A stretch of DNA of 64,000 nt from Motiliproteus sp041586615 (GCA_041586615.1 JBFGZS010000007.1:1-64000), one strand, 5' to 3'. Shown: positions 16,301 through 25,159, numbered from the stretch's first letter. Notes: generated by a model from the letters alone, not told the origin. Numbers and translations: made by a program.

Positions 16301-17908
16301 GTGCCGGCAGTTGATTTTTCCAGCAAGCGGATTTTATTGATCGATAGCAGCGGTAACTTTCGGTCGACGCTGCGTGGGATGCTCACATCGTTAGGATTTG
16401 GTCATGTGGATGCACCGCCAATCCGTGATGATTTGCTGGACACTATCGGTGACGGTGGCTACGACATCATTCTTATCGGGCATAACGACCGCGACCGGTA
16501 TACCGGCTTGCAAATCCTTGAAGAAGCGCGCTACCGGGGCTTGATCAAGCCGACCTGTGCCTGGATCTTGATGACCAGCGACGCTTCGCAGGAGTCGGTG
16601 CTGTATGCCATCGAGATGCGTCCGGATGAGGTGCTGACCAAACCGTTTACGATTAATGAGCTAAAAAAACGCCTGCATATTCTCTGCCTGCGACGCCAGG
16701 AACTTGAGGCCATCGATCGCGCCATCGAAAAGGGCGCACTGAATCGGGCCATTAAGTTGTGCGATACCGAGGTGTCCCGATCCAGTAAGAATTATGACTA
16801 TACCCAGCTGATTAAAGGGCAGTTGTTGCTGCAGTCTGAGCAATACGCGCGTGCCAAACCGGTCTTCGCAAGCCATTATTGGTCCACCAAAGACTTGATG
16901 CCGGGCTTTTGGCTGGCAACCTGCCATTTTCATCTGGGGCAATACAGCGAGGCGCAGACCTTATTGGAAAGCTTGCTTGCCAGTCATGAATTGCTGATTC
17001 CGGCCTACGATCTGTTGGCCAAAATACACGAAGCTAAAGGTGAGCACGAGGATGCCTGTCGCGTGTTGCAGCGGGCGATTGTGCGTTCGCCGCTGGCTGT
17101 TGAGCGACAAAATGAAGTCGGTCGGCTCGCCGCCGAAACGGGACAAATCGATGTGGCAATACAGGCTTATCGTAAATCGATATCCCTGGGTGAGAAGAGT
17201 TGTAAAGCGAGCGCGGAGCCCTTTTTACGTCTGGCTAATCTGCATCGCTATCAAGCGGGTGACTTGGAGGGGCGCGATCGTGACTATGCCTTTCAGGAAG
17301 CCGAGAAACTGCTGGACAGGGTCCCGCGCGCGTTTAGGGATCAGCCCGAGGTTAAATTGAATCTCATGCTGCTGAAAGGGCAGTTGTTGGAGGATATGGG
17401 CTTGGAGGATGAGGCGGCCAGTGTACTGGATGAAGCGCGTGAATTTAGCTTGGGTCTGAAGGACGTGGTCGATATTGAGCAGCAGAAAGCGCGTCTGGTA
17501 TCGCTGAAGGCCATGGCAGCGCAAGGTTCGCCGCCAGCGCCGGCGGCACAGGGTAAGCGTAAGGTGGAGCATGATCCGATTATGAGCGATAAAGTGAATC
17601 GCATCGGCGTGCGCAATTACATGGCAGGCAAGCGCACACAGGCGATGCGCTATTTTGGCATGGCGATGGAGTATGACGCGACGAACGGGCGGGCGCTGCT
17701 CAATCTTGCTCAGCTGTTTCTCGAGGCGGCCAGAGACACGCCAAGCCGGCATGATGAGCGACGCAGAATGTTCGATCGCTATCTGCGTCTGGCGCATCGA
17801 CTGACACTTGAGGATGCTGAAAAAGCGCGGCTGGGCGAGCTGGTTCGGCTAGGTCGTCTCGAGACGCCACAGCTGGCCGCCGGGCCCTTGTTGACGCTCA
17901 TTAAATAG
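16301..17908 (+). CDS. Receiver-like domain protein with TPR repeats
   Basis: A 535-aa protein with an N-terminal CheY-like domain (about 10-130: KRILLIDSS, WILMTSDA, VLTKPF) and a long helical TPR region (about 150-520; blocks such as LIPAYDLLAKIHEAKGEHEDA and GRALLNLAQLFLEAA). The phospho-acceptor position after YDIILI is glycine, not aspartate, and the acidic pair is reduced to Asp-Ser, so the receiver is probably not phosphorylated although the Ser/Thr and Lys switch residues remain. I chose GTG 16301 because AGGGAGGAG precedes it; an upstream TTG at 16256 would read through the tandem repeats. Function unknown; a scaffold role is likely. Confidence 0.82.
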   Translation: MPAVDFSSKRILLIDSSGNFRSTLRGMLTSLGFGHVDAPPIRDDLLDTIGDGGYDIILIGHNDRDRYTGLQILEEARYRGLIKPTCAWILMTSDASQESVLYAIEMRPDEVLTKPFTINELKKRLHILCLRRQELEAIDRAIEKGALNRAIKLCDTEVSRSSKNYDYTQLIKGQLLLQSEQYARAKPVFASHYWSTKDLMPGFWLATCHFHLGQYSEAQTLLESLLASHELLIPAYDLLAKIHEAKGEHEDACRVLQRAIVRSPLAVERQNEVGRLAAETGQIDVAIQAYRKSISLGEKSCKASAEPFLRLANLHRYQAGDLEGRDRDYAFQEAEKLLDRVPRAFRDQPEVKLNLMLLKGQLLEDMGLEDEAASVLDEAREFSLGLKDVVDIEQQKARLVSLKAMAAQGSPPAPAAQGKRKVEHDPIMSDKVNRIGVRNYMAGKRTQAMRYFGMAMEYDATNGRALLNLAQLFLEAARDTPSRHDERRRMFDRYLRLAHRLTLEDAEKARLGELVRLGRLETPQLAAGPLLTLIK

Positions 17909-17992
17909 GGCTGGCCTGGCGGATATTGACCGGGCAGACACGGGCAGAAAACGGGTGGCGCTGTCCCCGTCTGGCGCGTGGGCAGCGGGGCG

Positions 17993-18361
17993 TTAGCCGA
18001 CGCTTGCTGCGTGCAGGCCCTGTTCTAAGCCTGTCAGCAGGGCCGTGTATTCGGCGTCTGGCTGAAGCAGCTGCAACCCGACCGCCGTACCCAAGTTGGA
18101 CGCCAGGCAGTTACAGTAAACGACCTCCCCGCGCAGGCGGAAATAATTCATCCGTCCTTGGCTAAGGGAGATCAGCTCAACCTCGACGGGTTCGCCTTCT
18201 GTCAGGCAGCACGTCAAAATAATATTGACGCCAATGCGGGAGATATTATCGGTGCTGCCGAGCAGCCGCTCGCCGTTAAGCCGGACAATAGACGCCTTCC
18301 AATAGACATCAAAGCGCGGGAAAAGCCGGTTTTCCAAAACGGAATTGCTATTGATAACCAT
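17993..18361 (-). CDS. PilZ domain protein (cyclic di-GMP effector)
   Basis: A 122-aa single-domain protein. The c-di-GMP-binding signature is present: RLFPR (Arg12 and Arg16, RxxxR) and NISRIG (Asn39, Ser41, Gly44; NxSxxG) about 25 residues later, followed by a beta-barrel pattern. The start is placed at 18361 (MVINSNSV), where AGGAGG lies upstream; a longer reading to 18583 would run through a dispersed repeat. It is a stand-alone c-di-GMP receptor near the flagellar genes, so a role in motility control is plausible but unproven. Confidence 0.85.
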   Translation of the reverse strand: MVINSNSVLENRLFPRFDVYWKASIVRLNGERLLGSTDNISRIGVNIILTCCLTEGEPVEVELISLSQGRMNYFRLRGEVVYCNCLASNLGTAVGLQLLQPDAEYTALLTGLEQGLHAASVG

Positions 18362-18438
18362 CAGGCGCCTCCTGGCTATCCGTGAATAACGTCCCGTTAG
18401 TATAATGATTAACCGGGCATCAGCATACCGAGAAAAAA

Positions 18439-18488
18439 TGTCGTCATCAAAAGGCCGAACGGATCGGTATTTTGATGGTAGGTTAATA
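18439..18488 (-). repeat. Dispersed repeat element, copy A
   Basis: Reading the minus strand, TATTAACC, then a CATCAA block, then CCGATCCGTTCGGCCTTTTG and ATGACGACA match copies at 60925, 63543 and (more weakly) 45191. It lies 78 bp upstream of the PilZ gene, in the same orientation. It lacks the 3' hairpin part seen in copies C and D. Confidence 0.75.
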
Positions 18489-18602
18489 TGTGGCGCAAAC
18501 GTAGCGGCACGATCGCGATCGCCGTCGCTATTGCCGATGGGCTCGGGCTGGCGGTAGCTGGTCGGGTGACGGTTAGATGGCAAGGGCCCTGAGAGTGTTT
18601 CT

Positions 18603-19214
18603 ATGTTAGCTGATGCAATTCAAATTTTCGTGCTGTTGTGGGCGGTGATCGATCCAATAGGGACCGTCCCGGTCTTTCTTGCCGTGACCCGGCGGCATAA
18701 ACATGAAGAGCTGGCGCGCATCGCCATTCAGGCGATCCTGATCGCGGCCGGCGTTCTGATCTTCTTTATTATTGCCGGAGAGTATTTGCTTGCGGCAATG
18801 AATGTACCGCTGACCGCGTTTCAGGTATCGGGCGGGCTGGTGCTCTTTGCGTTTGCCTTCAATATGATCTTTGGTGAGAGTAAGCCCGAGGAAGAGGTCC
18901 GGATCGTTAAAAGTGGCAGTGATACGGCGGTATTTCCGCTGGCCGTCCCCGCTATAGCCGGTCCCGGGGCGATGATGGCGGTGGTGTTATTGACCGACAA
19001 GCATCGCTTTGATGTGTCGCATCAGCTTTTGACGACGGGCGTGCTGCTCGTGGTTTTGGCGATACAGTTGCTCTTGTTGCTGGGCGCGCCCCGCATCGGC
19101 AAAGTCATTGGTAATGCCGGCGCCAGTGTTATCAGCCGGGTCATGGGGATTATTCTGGCCGCCGTCGCCATGAACAGTGTCTTGCTGGGTATTAAAGCGT
19201 TTTTCAATCTGTGA
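18603..19214 (+). CDS. MarC-family integral membrane protein
   Basis: A 203-aa protein with about six hydrophobic segments. The blocks WAVIDPIGTVPVFLAVT, FNMIFGESKPEEE, VFPLAVPAIAGPGAMMAV and ISRVMGIILAAVAMN are diagnostic for the MarC/YhgN family. Family members were once linked to multiple antibiotic resistance, but that link was not upheld, and the substrate is unknown. It runs divergently from the PilZ gene, with the A copy of the dispersed repeat between them. Confidence 0.93.
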   Translation: MLADAIQIFVLLWAVIDPIGTVPVFLAVTRRHKHEELARIAIQAILIAAGVLIFFIIAGEYLLAAMNVPLTAFQVSGGLVLFAFAFNMIFGESKPEEEVRIVKSGSDTAVFPLAVPAIAGPGAMMAVVLLTDKHRFDVSHQLLTTGVLLVVLAIQLLLLLGAPRIGKVIGNAGASVISRVMGIILAAVAMNSVLLGIKAFFNL

Positions 19215-19255
19215 TCGGCTTGACTGGGGGCGAGCGAGGGGTGATCGACGATCGG

Positions 19256-19332
19256 TGGTGACCCAGAGAGGATTCGAACCTCTGACCTGCCCCTTAGGAG
19301 GGGGCTGCTCTATCCAGCTGAGCTACTGGGCC
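19256..19332 (-). tRNA. tRNA-Arg (CCU)
   Basis: On the minus strand: GGCCCAG acceptor stem paired with CTGGGTC, D arm AGCTCAGCTGGATAGAGC, anticodon loop CTCCTAA (CCT), T arm GGTTCGAATCC, encoded CCA. 77 nt. It sits between the MarC-like gene and flgN. Confidence 0.96.
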
Positions 19333-19482
19333 GTATTGGCGGGCATTTTAGCAGTTCAACGAAATCAATGTCGATGGCTAGCAGATTAATTTGGACGACC
19401 GTCGCGTCGGCGTGCTTGTTTTAGCAGGGGTGGTGGCAATTTTAGGTGATCAATTTCAGGTGATGATAGACAGGGACCTGTC

Positions 19483-19968
19483 TCAGGCTTTGCCGAGTCG
19501 GTTCTGTGCGCTGTAGTTGCCTTTGGAGCCCGCCTGGTTATAGATCGCGTTTTTATTGACCTGTCCGCGCATAATGGCAAGGATCTGATCGAGGTTTTTC
19601 TGGTTACGCACCACGATGCGTTCGTTGCGCTTGTTCAGCGCTGACGCGTGCTTGAGCTGTGCGGCTAAATTATCCCATGCCTGCCCGATGAGGCTTGCCT
19701 GGCGTTCTGGCAGCGTGCTTCGCAGGGCCTCAATACCCGCGAGGTCCGGGCTGTAGCCGAGCGTGGCAATAAGCGTATTACGGGCGTCGATATTGGCCTC
19801 GAACGCGAGAATCTTACTGTTCTTGCGCGCGACAAGGTCTTCAAGCGCCGTGGCCGAAAAGGCCGATAAGACGGTCTTTTCTTCTTCTAATAGCTGGCAA
19901 AGAGCACTCAGAATTTGGGTGCCCTGTACGGTGAGGTCGAAGAAGGGTTGCAGCGATGTTGTGCTCAT
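19483..19968 (-). CDS. flgN: Flagellar export chaperone FlgN
   Basis: A 161-aa helical protein with the FlgN pattern: an amphipathic N-terminal helix (LCQLLEEEKTVLSAFSATALEDLVARKNSKI) and a C-terminal RNQKNLDQILAIMRGQ. FlgN escorts the hook-filament junction proteins FlgK and FlgL to the export gate; both substrates are encoded at 32.4-35.7 kb. It follows flgM by 11 bp, so the two are co-transcribed from the sigma-28 promoter at 20334-20360. Confidence 0.9.
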   Translation of the reverse strand: MSTTSLQPFFDLTVQGTQILSALCQLLEEEKTVLSAFSATALEDLVARKNSKILAFEANIDARNTLIATLGYSPDLAGIEALRSTLPERQASLIGQAWDNLAAQLKHASALNKRNERIVVRNQKNLDQILAIMRGQVNKNAIYNQAGSKGNYSAQNRLGKA

Positions 19969-19979
19969 TGCGGGGCCAC

Positions 19980-20297
19980 TTATCCGAACAGGCTCTCGTC
20001 AAGATCGAGAATTTTCCCGGCAACGGCATCGCTATCGATGCGGTAACGGCCTTCGTCGATCGCTTTTTTTATCTCGGCAACCCGCCCTTCATCGACGTCC
20101 GATAGCGCGGCGAGCTTTTCCTCTGTCCGCTGCATCGTTTGGGCTTGGGCGCTTAGATTGACGGTTTCCGAGGCCGCCGGCGCAGGGCTGTCGGTGGATG
20201 TTTTTCTGTCGGCAGGGCCCTGCGGAGGCGCGGTACCAACCTTGCCGCGGTTTTCCGCCGCAGTGGTCGATGTTAAGCCTGTGAGATTGATGGCCAT
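19980..20297 (-). CDS. flgM: Anti-sigma-28 factor FlgM
   Basis: A 105-aa protein starting MAINLTGLT and ending with the sigma-binding helix region EEKLAALSDVDEGRVAEIKKAIDEGRYRIDSDAVAGKIL, the conserved FlgM block. It inhibits FliA until it is secreted through the completed hook-basal body. The central part is low complexity (Pro/Ala/Ser), as expected for a largely disordered protein. A strong sigma-28 promoter lies 37 bp upstream, which gives feedback on its own sigma factor. Confidence 0.95.
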   Translation of the reverse strand: MAINLTGLTSTTAAENRGKVGTAPPQGPADRKTSTDSPAPAASETVNLSAQAQTMQRTEEKLAALSDVDEGRVAEIKKAIDEGRYRIDSDAVAGKILDLDESLFG

Positions 20298-20333
20298 CCG
20301 GGTATCCTCAAAAAATCTAACCTTCTGTCCAGC

Positions 20334-20360
20334 ATATCGGCAGCGAGGGGGCTGACTTTA
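20334..20360 (-). promoter_or_regulatory. Sigma-28 (FliA) promoter of flgMN
   Basis: Minus strand TAAAGTCA (20360-20353), 11-bp spacer, GCCGATAT (20341-20334). This is close to the TAAAGTTT-N11-GCCGATAA consensus, and the predicted start is about 25-30 bp before flgM. The rest of the 20298-20500 gap holds nothing else I can name. Confidence 0.9.
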
Positions 20361-20500
20361 GCAATTTTTACGGTGGTTTTTACACATCCGCGTTGTGCAC
20401 TATTCAGTATAACGTGCGTCAGCGTCACGTGCGGGTAAGTATAACCGATTGGGCCAACGATATCCGCTTGTCCTGGCAGCCGCGACCGGCTGAAACATGG

Positions 20501-21289
20501 CTATCGCCCCGCATGAACACGGCCCCTGGCGACAACCCGGCTCCGTAATACCTTGTCCGAGCGGTTGTTACGGACGGATATCTGTTGCCCTAGGCGGCCA
20601 TTTTCAAGCGCCGTACCGAGGGTGTGAACGGTGATGCCTGCGGAACCGGCTTCGATCGTGACGGTGTCCCCCTGGTGAACCAGAACCGGCGGGGCGACAT
20701 GCGTGGGGCTGATGGGTTGGCCGCTGATAAGGGCTGTTTTGAGTTCATGATCGAGAATGTTGTCTATGTTGGTGTAAAAGCCTTGCGGCAGGCGCGATAG
20801 CTCGACTTCTTGAAGCTGAAGCAGATCCATGCTGAGCCTCGTACCCTTGGGCAGGGGCCGGTTGGTAACCAGAACCGGGCGGTAAATTCGCAAGCGTCCG
20901 CTAACGTAAGTACTCCAGGGCTGTTGTTGGCGGCAGCGGGCGTGCAGTCGGAAGTAGCCTGCGCGCAGTGGACGGCTGGTTTGGAAGTGTAACGGTTGCG
21001 AGCAGGCCAGAGGCCGCACGCTTTTGGCTAGCCGGTTGAATACGACCTCAATTCTGCCCTGTTCAGCAGGTCGTAGCTGCTCCATAATGTAGCGTTGTGC
21101 CTGTACCTTCAGCGTCTGTTCTGCGCCCAGCGCTCGTGCGGGCAGTAGCGCAGGCAGTAGCGCAGGCAGGAGTGACGATAGGAGCGCAGCAGACAGGAGT
21201 ACCCGCCGTCCTAAGGTTAGGGTTACGCCGCGGTGTGTTAAGCTGGCGACGTTCACGGCGTGTTTCCCGTGCTTATCCTTAGGCGACAC
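20501..21289 (-). CDS. flgA: Flagellar basal body P-ring formation protein FlgA
   Basis: A periplasmic chaperone for P-ring (FlgI) assembly. A signal sequence rich in Leu and Ala (RRVLLSAALLSSLLPALLPA, cleavage after LGA) precedes the mature part. The C-terminal SAF-like domain has VLVTNRPLPKGTRLSMDLL, SGQPISPTHVAPP and LVHQGDTVTIEAGSAGI. The reading starts at GTG 21289; GTG at 21256, with GGGAAA upstream, is a plausible shorter start. The signal region contains a 12-bp DNA repeat giving LLPA three times. It is divergent from cheV, as in pseudomonads. Confidence 0.92.
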   Translation of the reverse strand: MSPKDKHGKHAVNVASLTHRGVTLTLGRRVLLSAALLSSLLPALLPALLPARALGAEQTLKVQAQRYIMEQLRPAEQGRIEVVFNRLAKSVRPLACSQPLHFQTSRPLRAGYFRLHARCRQQQPWSTYVSGRLRIYRPVLVTNRPLPKGTRLSMDLLQLQEVELSRLPQGFYTNIDNILDHELKTALISGQPISPTHVAPPVLVHQGDTVTIEAGSAGITVHTLGTALENGRLGQQISVRNNRSDKVLRSRVVARGRVHAGR

Positions 21290-21492
21290 GCAGGGGTGTC
21301 AGGTGTATCGGTAGGTAATTGCTGCATAATTTTGCCGTGAAGGAATCAGTAAGAGTCGATGTGGTTAGGCCTCTAAAGCGTAGCGGGTTGTTTGTGCGAA
21401 TAACAGACCGTTTTGCTTTGCCGGCCTCGAGCCAACGGTTAAAGCAGGGGTCTTCGTCACAGGGATCCATATTGTAAGTAAGGGAGCGGTTC

Positions 21493-22434
21493 ATGTCAGG
21501 TGTCCTCGATAGCGTAAACCAACGCACTCAGCTGGTCGGCAAGAACCGATTAGAGCTGTTACTGTTCTGTTTGCGGGGAGAGCAGGTCTATGGCCTGAAC
21601 GTCTTTAAAGTCAGGGAAGTACTTCAGTGTCCGAAATTGACCGCATTACCGCGCTTGCGGGCGGGTGTTATCGGCGTGGCGCAGATTCGCGGCGCCGCCA
21701 TTCCTGTGTTGGACCTGAGCCTGGCAATGGGACGCGGGGCCATTGAGAATCCGCAAAGTGGTTTTATTATCGTGACCGAATACAACCAGCAAGTGCTGGG
21801 CTTTCTGGTTAATCGCGTCGAGCGCATCATCAATACCAACTGGGAGGAGATCCATGCGCCACCCCACGGTACCGGGCGCGACAGCTATTTAACGGCCGTG
21901 ACGGAGCTGAACGGCAAGCTGGTAGAAATACTGGATGTGGAAAAAATTCTGGCGGAAGTCGCACCCCGATCTGAAGAGGTCAGTGCACACATTAGCAACG
22001 ATATTAACGCGATACGTGCGACTCAGGACCATCGGCCGCGGGTACTTATCGCGGATGACTCCGTGGTGGCCCGTAAGCAGCTTGAGCGCTGTCTGGCCGA
22101 TATGGACCTGGAAGTGATCGCCAAGAAAAACGGCCGTGAGGCATTGGCCTATCTGCAGGGACTGGCCGACGAGGGCAAAAGCCCCGCCGATGAGTTTTTG
22201 ATGGTGATCTCTGATATCGAGATGCCTGAAATGGATGGCTATACCCTAACCGCGTCCCTGAGAACCGATGATCGCATGCGGGGGCTGTATATCATGCTGC
22301 ATACCTCATTGAGCGGAATCTTTAATCGGGCTATGGTAGACAAGGTCGGAGCCGATGATTTTCTGGCTAAATTTCAACCGGATGCGCTGGCAACGCGGGT
22401 GCGTGAACGGATCAGATCATGCCAACCCAAATAA
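21493..22434 (+). CDS. cheV: Chemotaxis protein CheV
   Basis: A 313-aa fusion of a CheW-like coupling domain (about 18-165: LLLFCLRGEQVYGLNVFKVREV, QIRGAAIPVLDLS) and a CheY-like receiver (about 185-310). The receiver keeps the acidic pair in LIADDS, the phospho-acceptor Asp241 in VISDIEMPEMDGY, and the lysine in DFLAKFQPD. CheV couples receptors to CheA and aids adaptation. cheR follows after 21 bp; cheV-cheR next to flgAMN and flgB is the usual Pseudomonas/Vibrio arrangement. Confidence 0.96.
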   Translation: MSGVLDSVNQRTQLVGKNRLELLLFCLRGEQVYGLNVFKVREVLQCPKLTALPRLRAGVIGVAQIRGAAIPVLDLSLAMGRGAIENPQSGFIIVTEYNQQVLGFLVNRVERIINTNWEEIHAPPHGTGRDSYLTAVTELNGKLVEILDVEKILAEVAPRSEEVSAHISNDINAIRATQDHRPRVLIADDSVVARKQLERCLADMDLEVIAKKNGREALAYLQGLADEGKSPADEFLMVISDIEMPEMDGYTLTASLRTDDRMRGLYIMLHTSLSGIFNRAMVDKVGADDFLAKFQPDALATRVRERIRSCQPK

Positions 22435-22455
22435 CATTCATAGGGACTGTTCAGG

Positions 22456-23313
22456 ATGTTGATGAACCAAGGTAGCACCGCCCGCTTACAGATTACTGCG
22501 CAGGGATTTCAGCAGTTTCGTCTGTTTCTGGAGAGTGCTTGCGGTATCTTGCTCGGTGAAAACAAGGAATATCTTGTCAGTAGTCGCTTAAACGGCATTC
22601 TTACCGAGCATGAGTGCTTCACGCTTGAAGATCTGGTGCGTCGCTTGCAGTCGCCCGCGTCGAGTGGTCTGCGGGAGCTGGTGGTCGACGCGATGACAAC
22701 TAACGAGACGCTCTGGTTTCGCGACAGCCATCCGTACACGCTTTTGCAGCAACGGGTGCTGCCTGAAATCGCCGCCGCAGCCGGCGGGCAAGGGGTGCGG
22801 ATCTGGTCTGCGGCCTGCTCTTCGGGCCAGGAGCCATATTCTATCAGCATGGTGCTGGATGAGTTCAGGCGCAGCCGTCCTGGCGTCCTGCGGGGTATGG
22901 AGCGCATCACGGCGACGGATATCTCGCCGACCATGCTCGAGCATGCCAAGCGCGGTGAGTATGACATGCTGGCGCTGGGGCGCGGTTTGTCCCAGGAGCG
23001 CTTGACGCGCAACTTCACGAAGTTGCCTAGCGGTAGCTGGCAGATCAAGCAGGACATTAAGAATCGGGTGGATTTTCGCGCGCTGAATCTGATGGGCAGC
23101 TATGCGATGCTGGGGCGTTTTGATATCGTCTTTTGCCGTAATGTGCTGATCTATTTCTCCAGCGAGCTGAAGCGGGATATCCTGCGCAAGATGCACGCCA
23201 CCCTGAAGCCCGGTGGCTACCTGTTTCTGGGGGCCTCGGAGTCCTTGGGGCCGCTCACGGACCTGTATGAAATGATTCACTGCCGTCCGGGGATTATCTA
23301 CCGCGTCAAATAG
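22456..23313 (+). CDS. cheR: Chemotaxis protein methyltransferase CheR
   Basis: A 285-aa SAM-dependent methylase that adds methyl groups to receptor glutamates. The N-terminal four-helix domain (FRLFLESACGILLGENKEYLV) is followed by the catalytic domain with TTNETLWFRD, IWSAACSSGQEPYS (SAM site), ITATDISPTML and FCRNVLIYF. No C-terminal TPR or NWETF-docking extension is present. It lies in an operon with cheV, just upstream of the sigma-54 promoter of flgB. Confidence 0.96.
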   Translation: MLMNQGSTARLQITAQGFQQFRLFLESACGILLGENKEYLVSSRLNGILTEHECFTLEDLVRRLQSPASSGLRELVVDAMTTNETLWFRDSHPYTLLQQRVLPEIAAAAGGQGVRIWSAACSSGQEPYSISMVLDEFRRSRPGVLRGMERITATDISPTMLEHAKRGEYDMLALGRGLSQERLTRNFTKLPSGSWQIKQDIKNRVDFRALNLMGSYAMLGRFDIVFCRNVLIYFSSELKRDILRKMHATLKPGGYLFLGASESLGPLTDLYEMIHCRPGIIYRVK

Positions 23314-23496
23314 GGGCCTTGCCGGTATAAGGCTGAGCGGCGGTTGCCGCTTCGCCGCTGTGGGCGGTAAGAGCTTGCCGCCTTTCCTTCTCTGGCCTTC
23401 ATGTTTTTGCCCTTCTCTTGTCTTTTTCGGGCCCTTTTCGTGTTACCTCCGTTCGCCTGTCATTGATATCGCATGCTTTTCTCAATTTCCAGGTGT

Positions 23497-23512
23497 TGGC
23501 ATCTATTTTGCT
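23497..23512 (+). promoter_or_regulatory. Sigma-54 promoter of flgBCDE
   Basis: TGGCATC (23497-23503), TATT, TTGCT (23508-23512): the -24/-12 GG-N10-GC spacing is exact. It lies 46 bp before the flgB ATG. In the related hierarchy such promoters are activated by FleQ, which is encoded at 45518. Confidence 0.92.
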
Positions 23513-23557
23513 TTGTAACTGCTATCTGATTATTTAGGCAGAAGGCGGGACGCAGGC

Positions 23558-23956
23558 ATGGCTATTACTTTCGATAAGGCGTTGGGGATTCATCCACAGG
23601 CATTGCTGCTGCGCACGCAACGCGCGGAGATTATCGCCAACAATATCGCCAATGCCGATACCCCCAATTACAAGGCGCGCGATATCGATTTTCACGCCTT
23701 GTTAACGGGTGAAGCCGAGCGTAACCGCATGACGGTTTCCCGTACCCAGGCCGGTCATCAAACGTCGCTGCTGGAGCCGGGTTACTCGGCGGACCTTCAA
23801 TACCGCACCCCGAGCCAGCCTTCGATCGACGGTAATACCGTGGATATGCAGGAAGAGCAGGCGGAATATGCGCGTAATGCCATGGCGTTCCAGGCCAGTT
23901 TTACCTTTCTTAACCGTAAATTCAGTGGACTAACCTCCGCGATCAAGGGTGAATAA
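23558..23956 (+). CDS. flgB: Flagellar proximal rod protein FlgB
   Basis: A 132-aa rod protein of normal length. The typical N-terminal axial motif is NIANADTPNYKARDIDF (about 29-45), and the C-terminal coil is EEQAEYARNAMAFQASFTFL. FlgB forms the proximal rod next to the MS ring. First gene of the flgBCDE cluster behind a sigma-54 promoter; 2 bp separate it from flgC. Confidence 0.96.
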   Translation: MAITFDKALGIHPQALLLRTQRAEIIANNIANADTPNYKARDIDFHALLTGEAERNRMTVSRTQAGHQTSLLEPGYSADLQYRTPSQPSIDGNTVDMQEEQAEYARNAMAFQASFTFLNRKFSGLTSAIKGE

Positions 23957-23958
23957 AC

Positions 23959-24420
23959 GTGTCGTTAACGAATGTTTTTAACATCGCCGGTTCTGCCATG
24001 TCTGCGCAGTCGATTCGCCTGAATACCGTCGCCAGTAATATTGCCAACGCCGAAAGTGTCAGCAGCAGTGTGGAAGAGACGTACCGGGCGCGACAGCCTG
24101 TTTTTGCGCTGATCCAGCAGCAGCTAGCGGCGGATAGTGCGGCGATCGGTGCGGATGGCATGGCCGCTGGCGCGGGGATATCGGCCGGTCAGGGCGTCGA
24201 GGTGCGGGGTATTGTTGAAAGCGAGGCACCCTTGCGCCGTGAGTACGAGCCGGGGCATCCGATGGCGGATGACGAGGGCTATATTTTCTATCCGAATGTG
24301 AATGTGGTGGAGGAGATGACCAATATGATCTCCGCCTCGCGTTCCTTTCAGACCAATGCGGACATTATGAATACCGCAAAAGAGATGATGCAGCGGGCGC
24401 TGACCTTAGGGCAGAGCTGA
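23959..24420 (+). CDS. flgC: Flagellar proximal rod protein FlgC
   Basis: A 153-aa rod protein starting at GTG 23959. The N-terminal axial motif is NTVASNIANAESV and the C-terminal coil is NVNVVEEMTNMISASRSFQTNADIMNTAKEM, both standard for FlgC. It follows flgB almost without a gap, so the two are translationally linked. Confidence 0.96.
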   Translation: MSLTNVFNIAGSAMSAQSIRLNTVASNIANAESVSSSVEETYRARQPVFALIQQQLAADSAAIGADGMAAGAGISAGQGVEVRGIVESEAPLRREYEPGHPMADDEGYIFYPNVNVVEEMTNMISASRSFQTNADIMNTAKEMMQRALTLGQS

Positions 24421-24492
24421 TCCAACAACGACGGCCGCCCGCGCTTCGCGGTGGCGGCCTAAGCAGTAGCGTCCCCTGCGGGGAGGAATAGC

Positions 24493-25149
24493 ATGGCCGA
24501 TATTAGTGGTGTAAATAACGCGAGCAACGTCTATACGGCGCTGAACAAAAAAGAGGAGGTCGGCAAGACCGACTCGCAGAGTGATATGTTCATGCAGCTG
24601 ATGATTGCGCAGCTCAAGCATCAGGACCCTACCAGCCCGGCGGAAACCGGTGAGTTTATGCAGCAGATTTCTGATATGAACATGGTGGAAGGGATCTCAA
24701 ACTTGAACAGCTCGATGGAGAATTTTACCAACTCCATGCTGTCCAGCCAGACGGCGCTGCAGGCGTCTTCGTTGGTGGGGCAGAAGGTGCTGGTGCCCGT
24801 GGATACGGCGCTGCCTGAAAACGGGGCGGTCAAAGGCCTTGTTGCGTTGACACAGAGCGAGCCCGATCTGCGGGTGAATGTGTTTGATGGGGGGGGCGCG
24901 CTGGTGGATACCTTTTCCATGGGCACGCAGGCCGCGGGTGATGTGAATTTAGACTGGCCGGCGCCTGTCGGACGTGAATCAGAGCGATTCCGTTTCGAGA
25001 TCAATGGCCAAAATGATGACGATGGGTCGGCTGCGGTGTACCTCAGCCGCAACGTGGATAGTGTGACGCTGGGTGTGAATGGTGTCGGAATGAAGATCAA
25101 TGTCGATGGCGGGTCCGTATCCCTCGATCAGATCAAGCAGATAGGCTAA
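24493..25149 (+). CDS. flgD: Flagellar hook capping/assembly protein FlgD
   Basis: A 218-aa protein with the conserved N-terminal block MFMQLMIAQLKHQDPTSPAETGEFMQQISDM (about 31-62) and a C-terminal FlgD Ig-like/Tudor-like region (LVPVDTALPENG, VYLSRNVDSVTLG). FlgD sits on the growing hook tip and allows FlgE to polymerise. GGAGG precedes the ATG. A short hairpin-rich gap of 72 bp separates it from flgC; flgE follows by 10 bp. Confidence 0.95.
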   Translation: MADISGVNNASNVYTALNKKEEVGKTDSQSDMFMQLMIAQLKHQDPTSPAETGEFMQQISDMNMVEGISNLNSSMENFTNSMLSSQTALQASSLVGQKVLVPVDTALPENGAVKGLVALTQSEPDLRVNVFDGGGALVDTFSMGTQAAGDVNLDWPAPVGRESERFRFEINGQNDDDGSAAVYLSRNVDSVTLGVNGVGMKINVDGGSVSLDQIKQIG

Positions 25150-25159
25150 GGGGTGTCTC

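Noticed and set aside
18362..18583. Longer start for the PilZ protein
   Set aside because: The extra 74 residues are translated from a dispersed repeat; AGGAGG supports 18361.
19256..19332. tRNA-Arg(CCU) as an integration site of a genomic island
   Set aside because: No integrase, no direct repeat of the tRNA 3' end and ordinary flagellar genes next to it.
21290..21492. Possible sigma-54 or sigma-28 promoter between flgA and cheV
   Set aside because: The best GG/GC pair has 9 instead of 10 bp spacing, and a TAAAG motif has no matching GCCGATAA element at 11 bp.
21279..21527. Small minus-strand open frame upstream of flgA
   Set aside because: It overlaps the cheV start, has no recognisable domain and no ribosome binding site.
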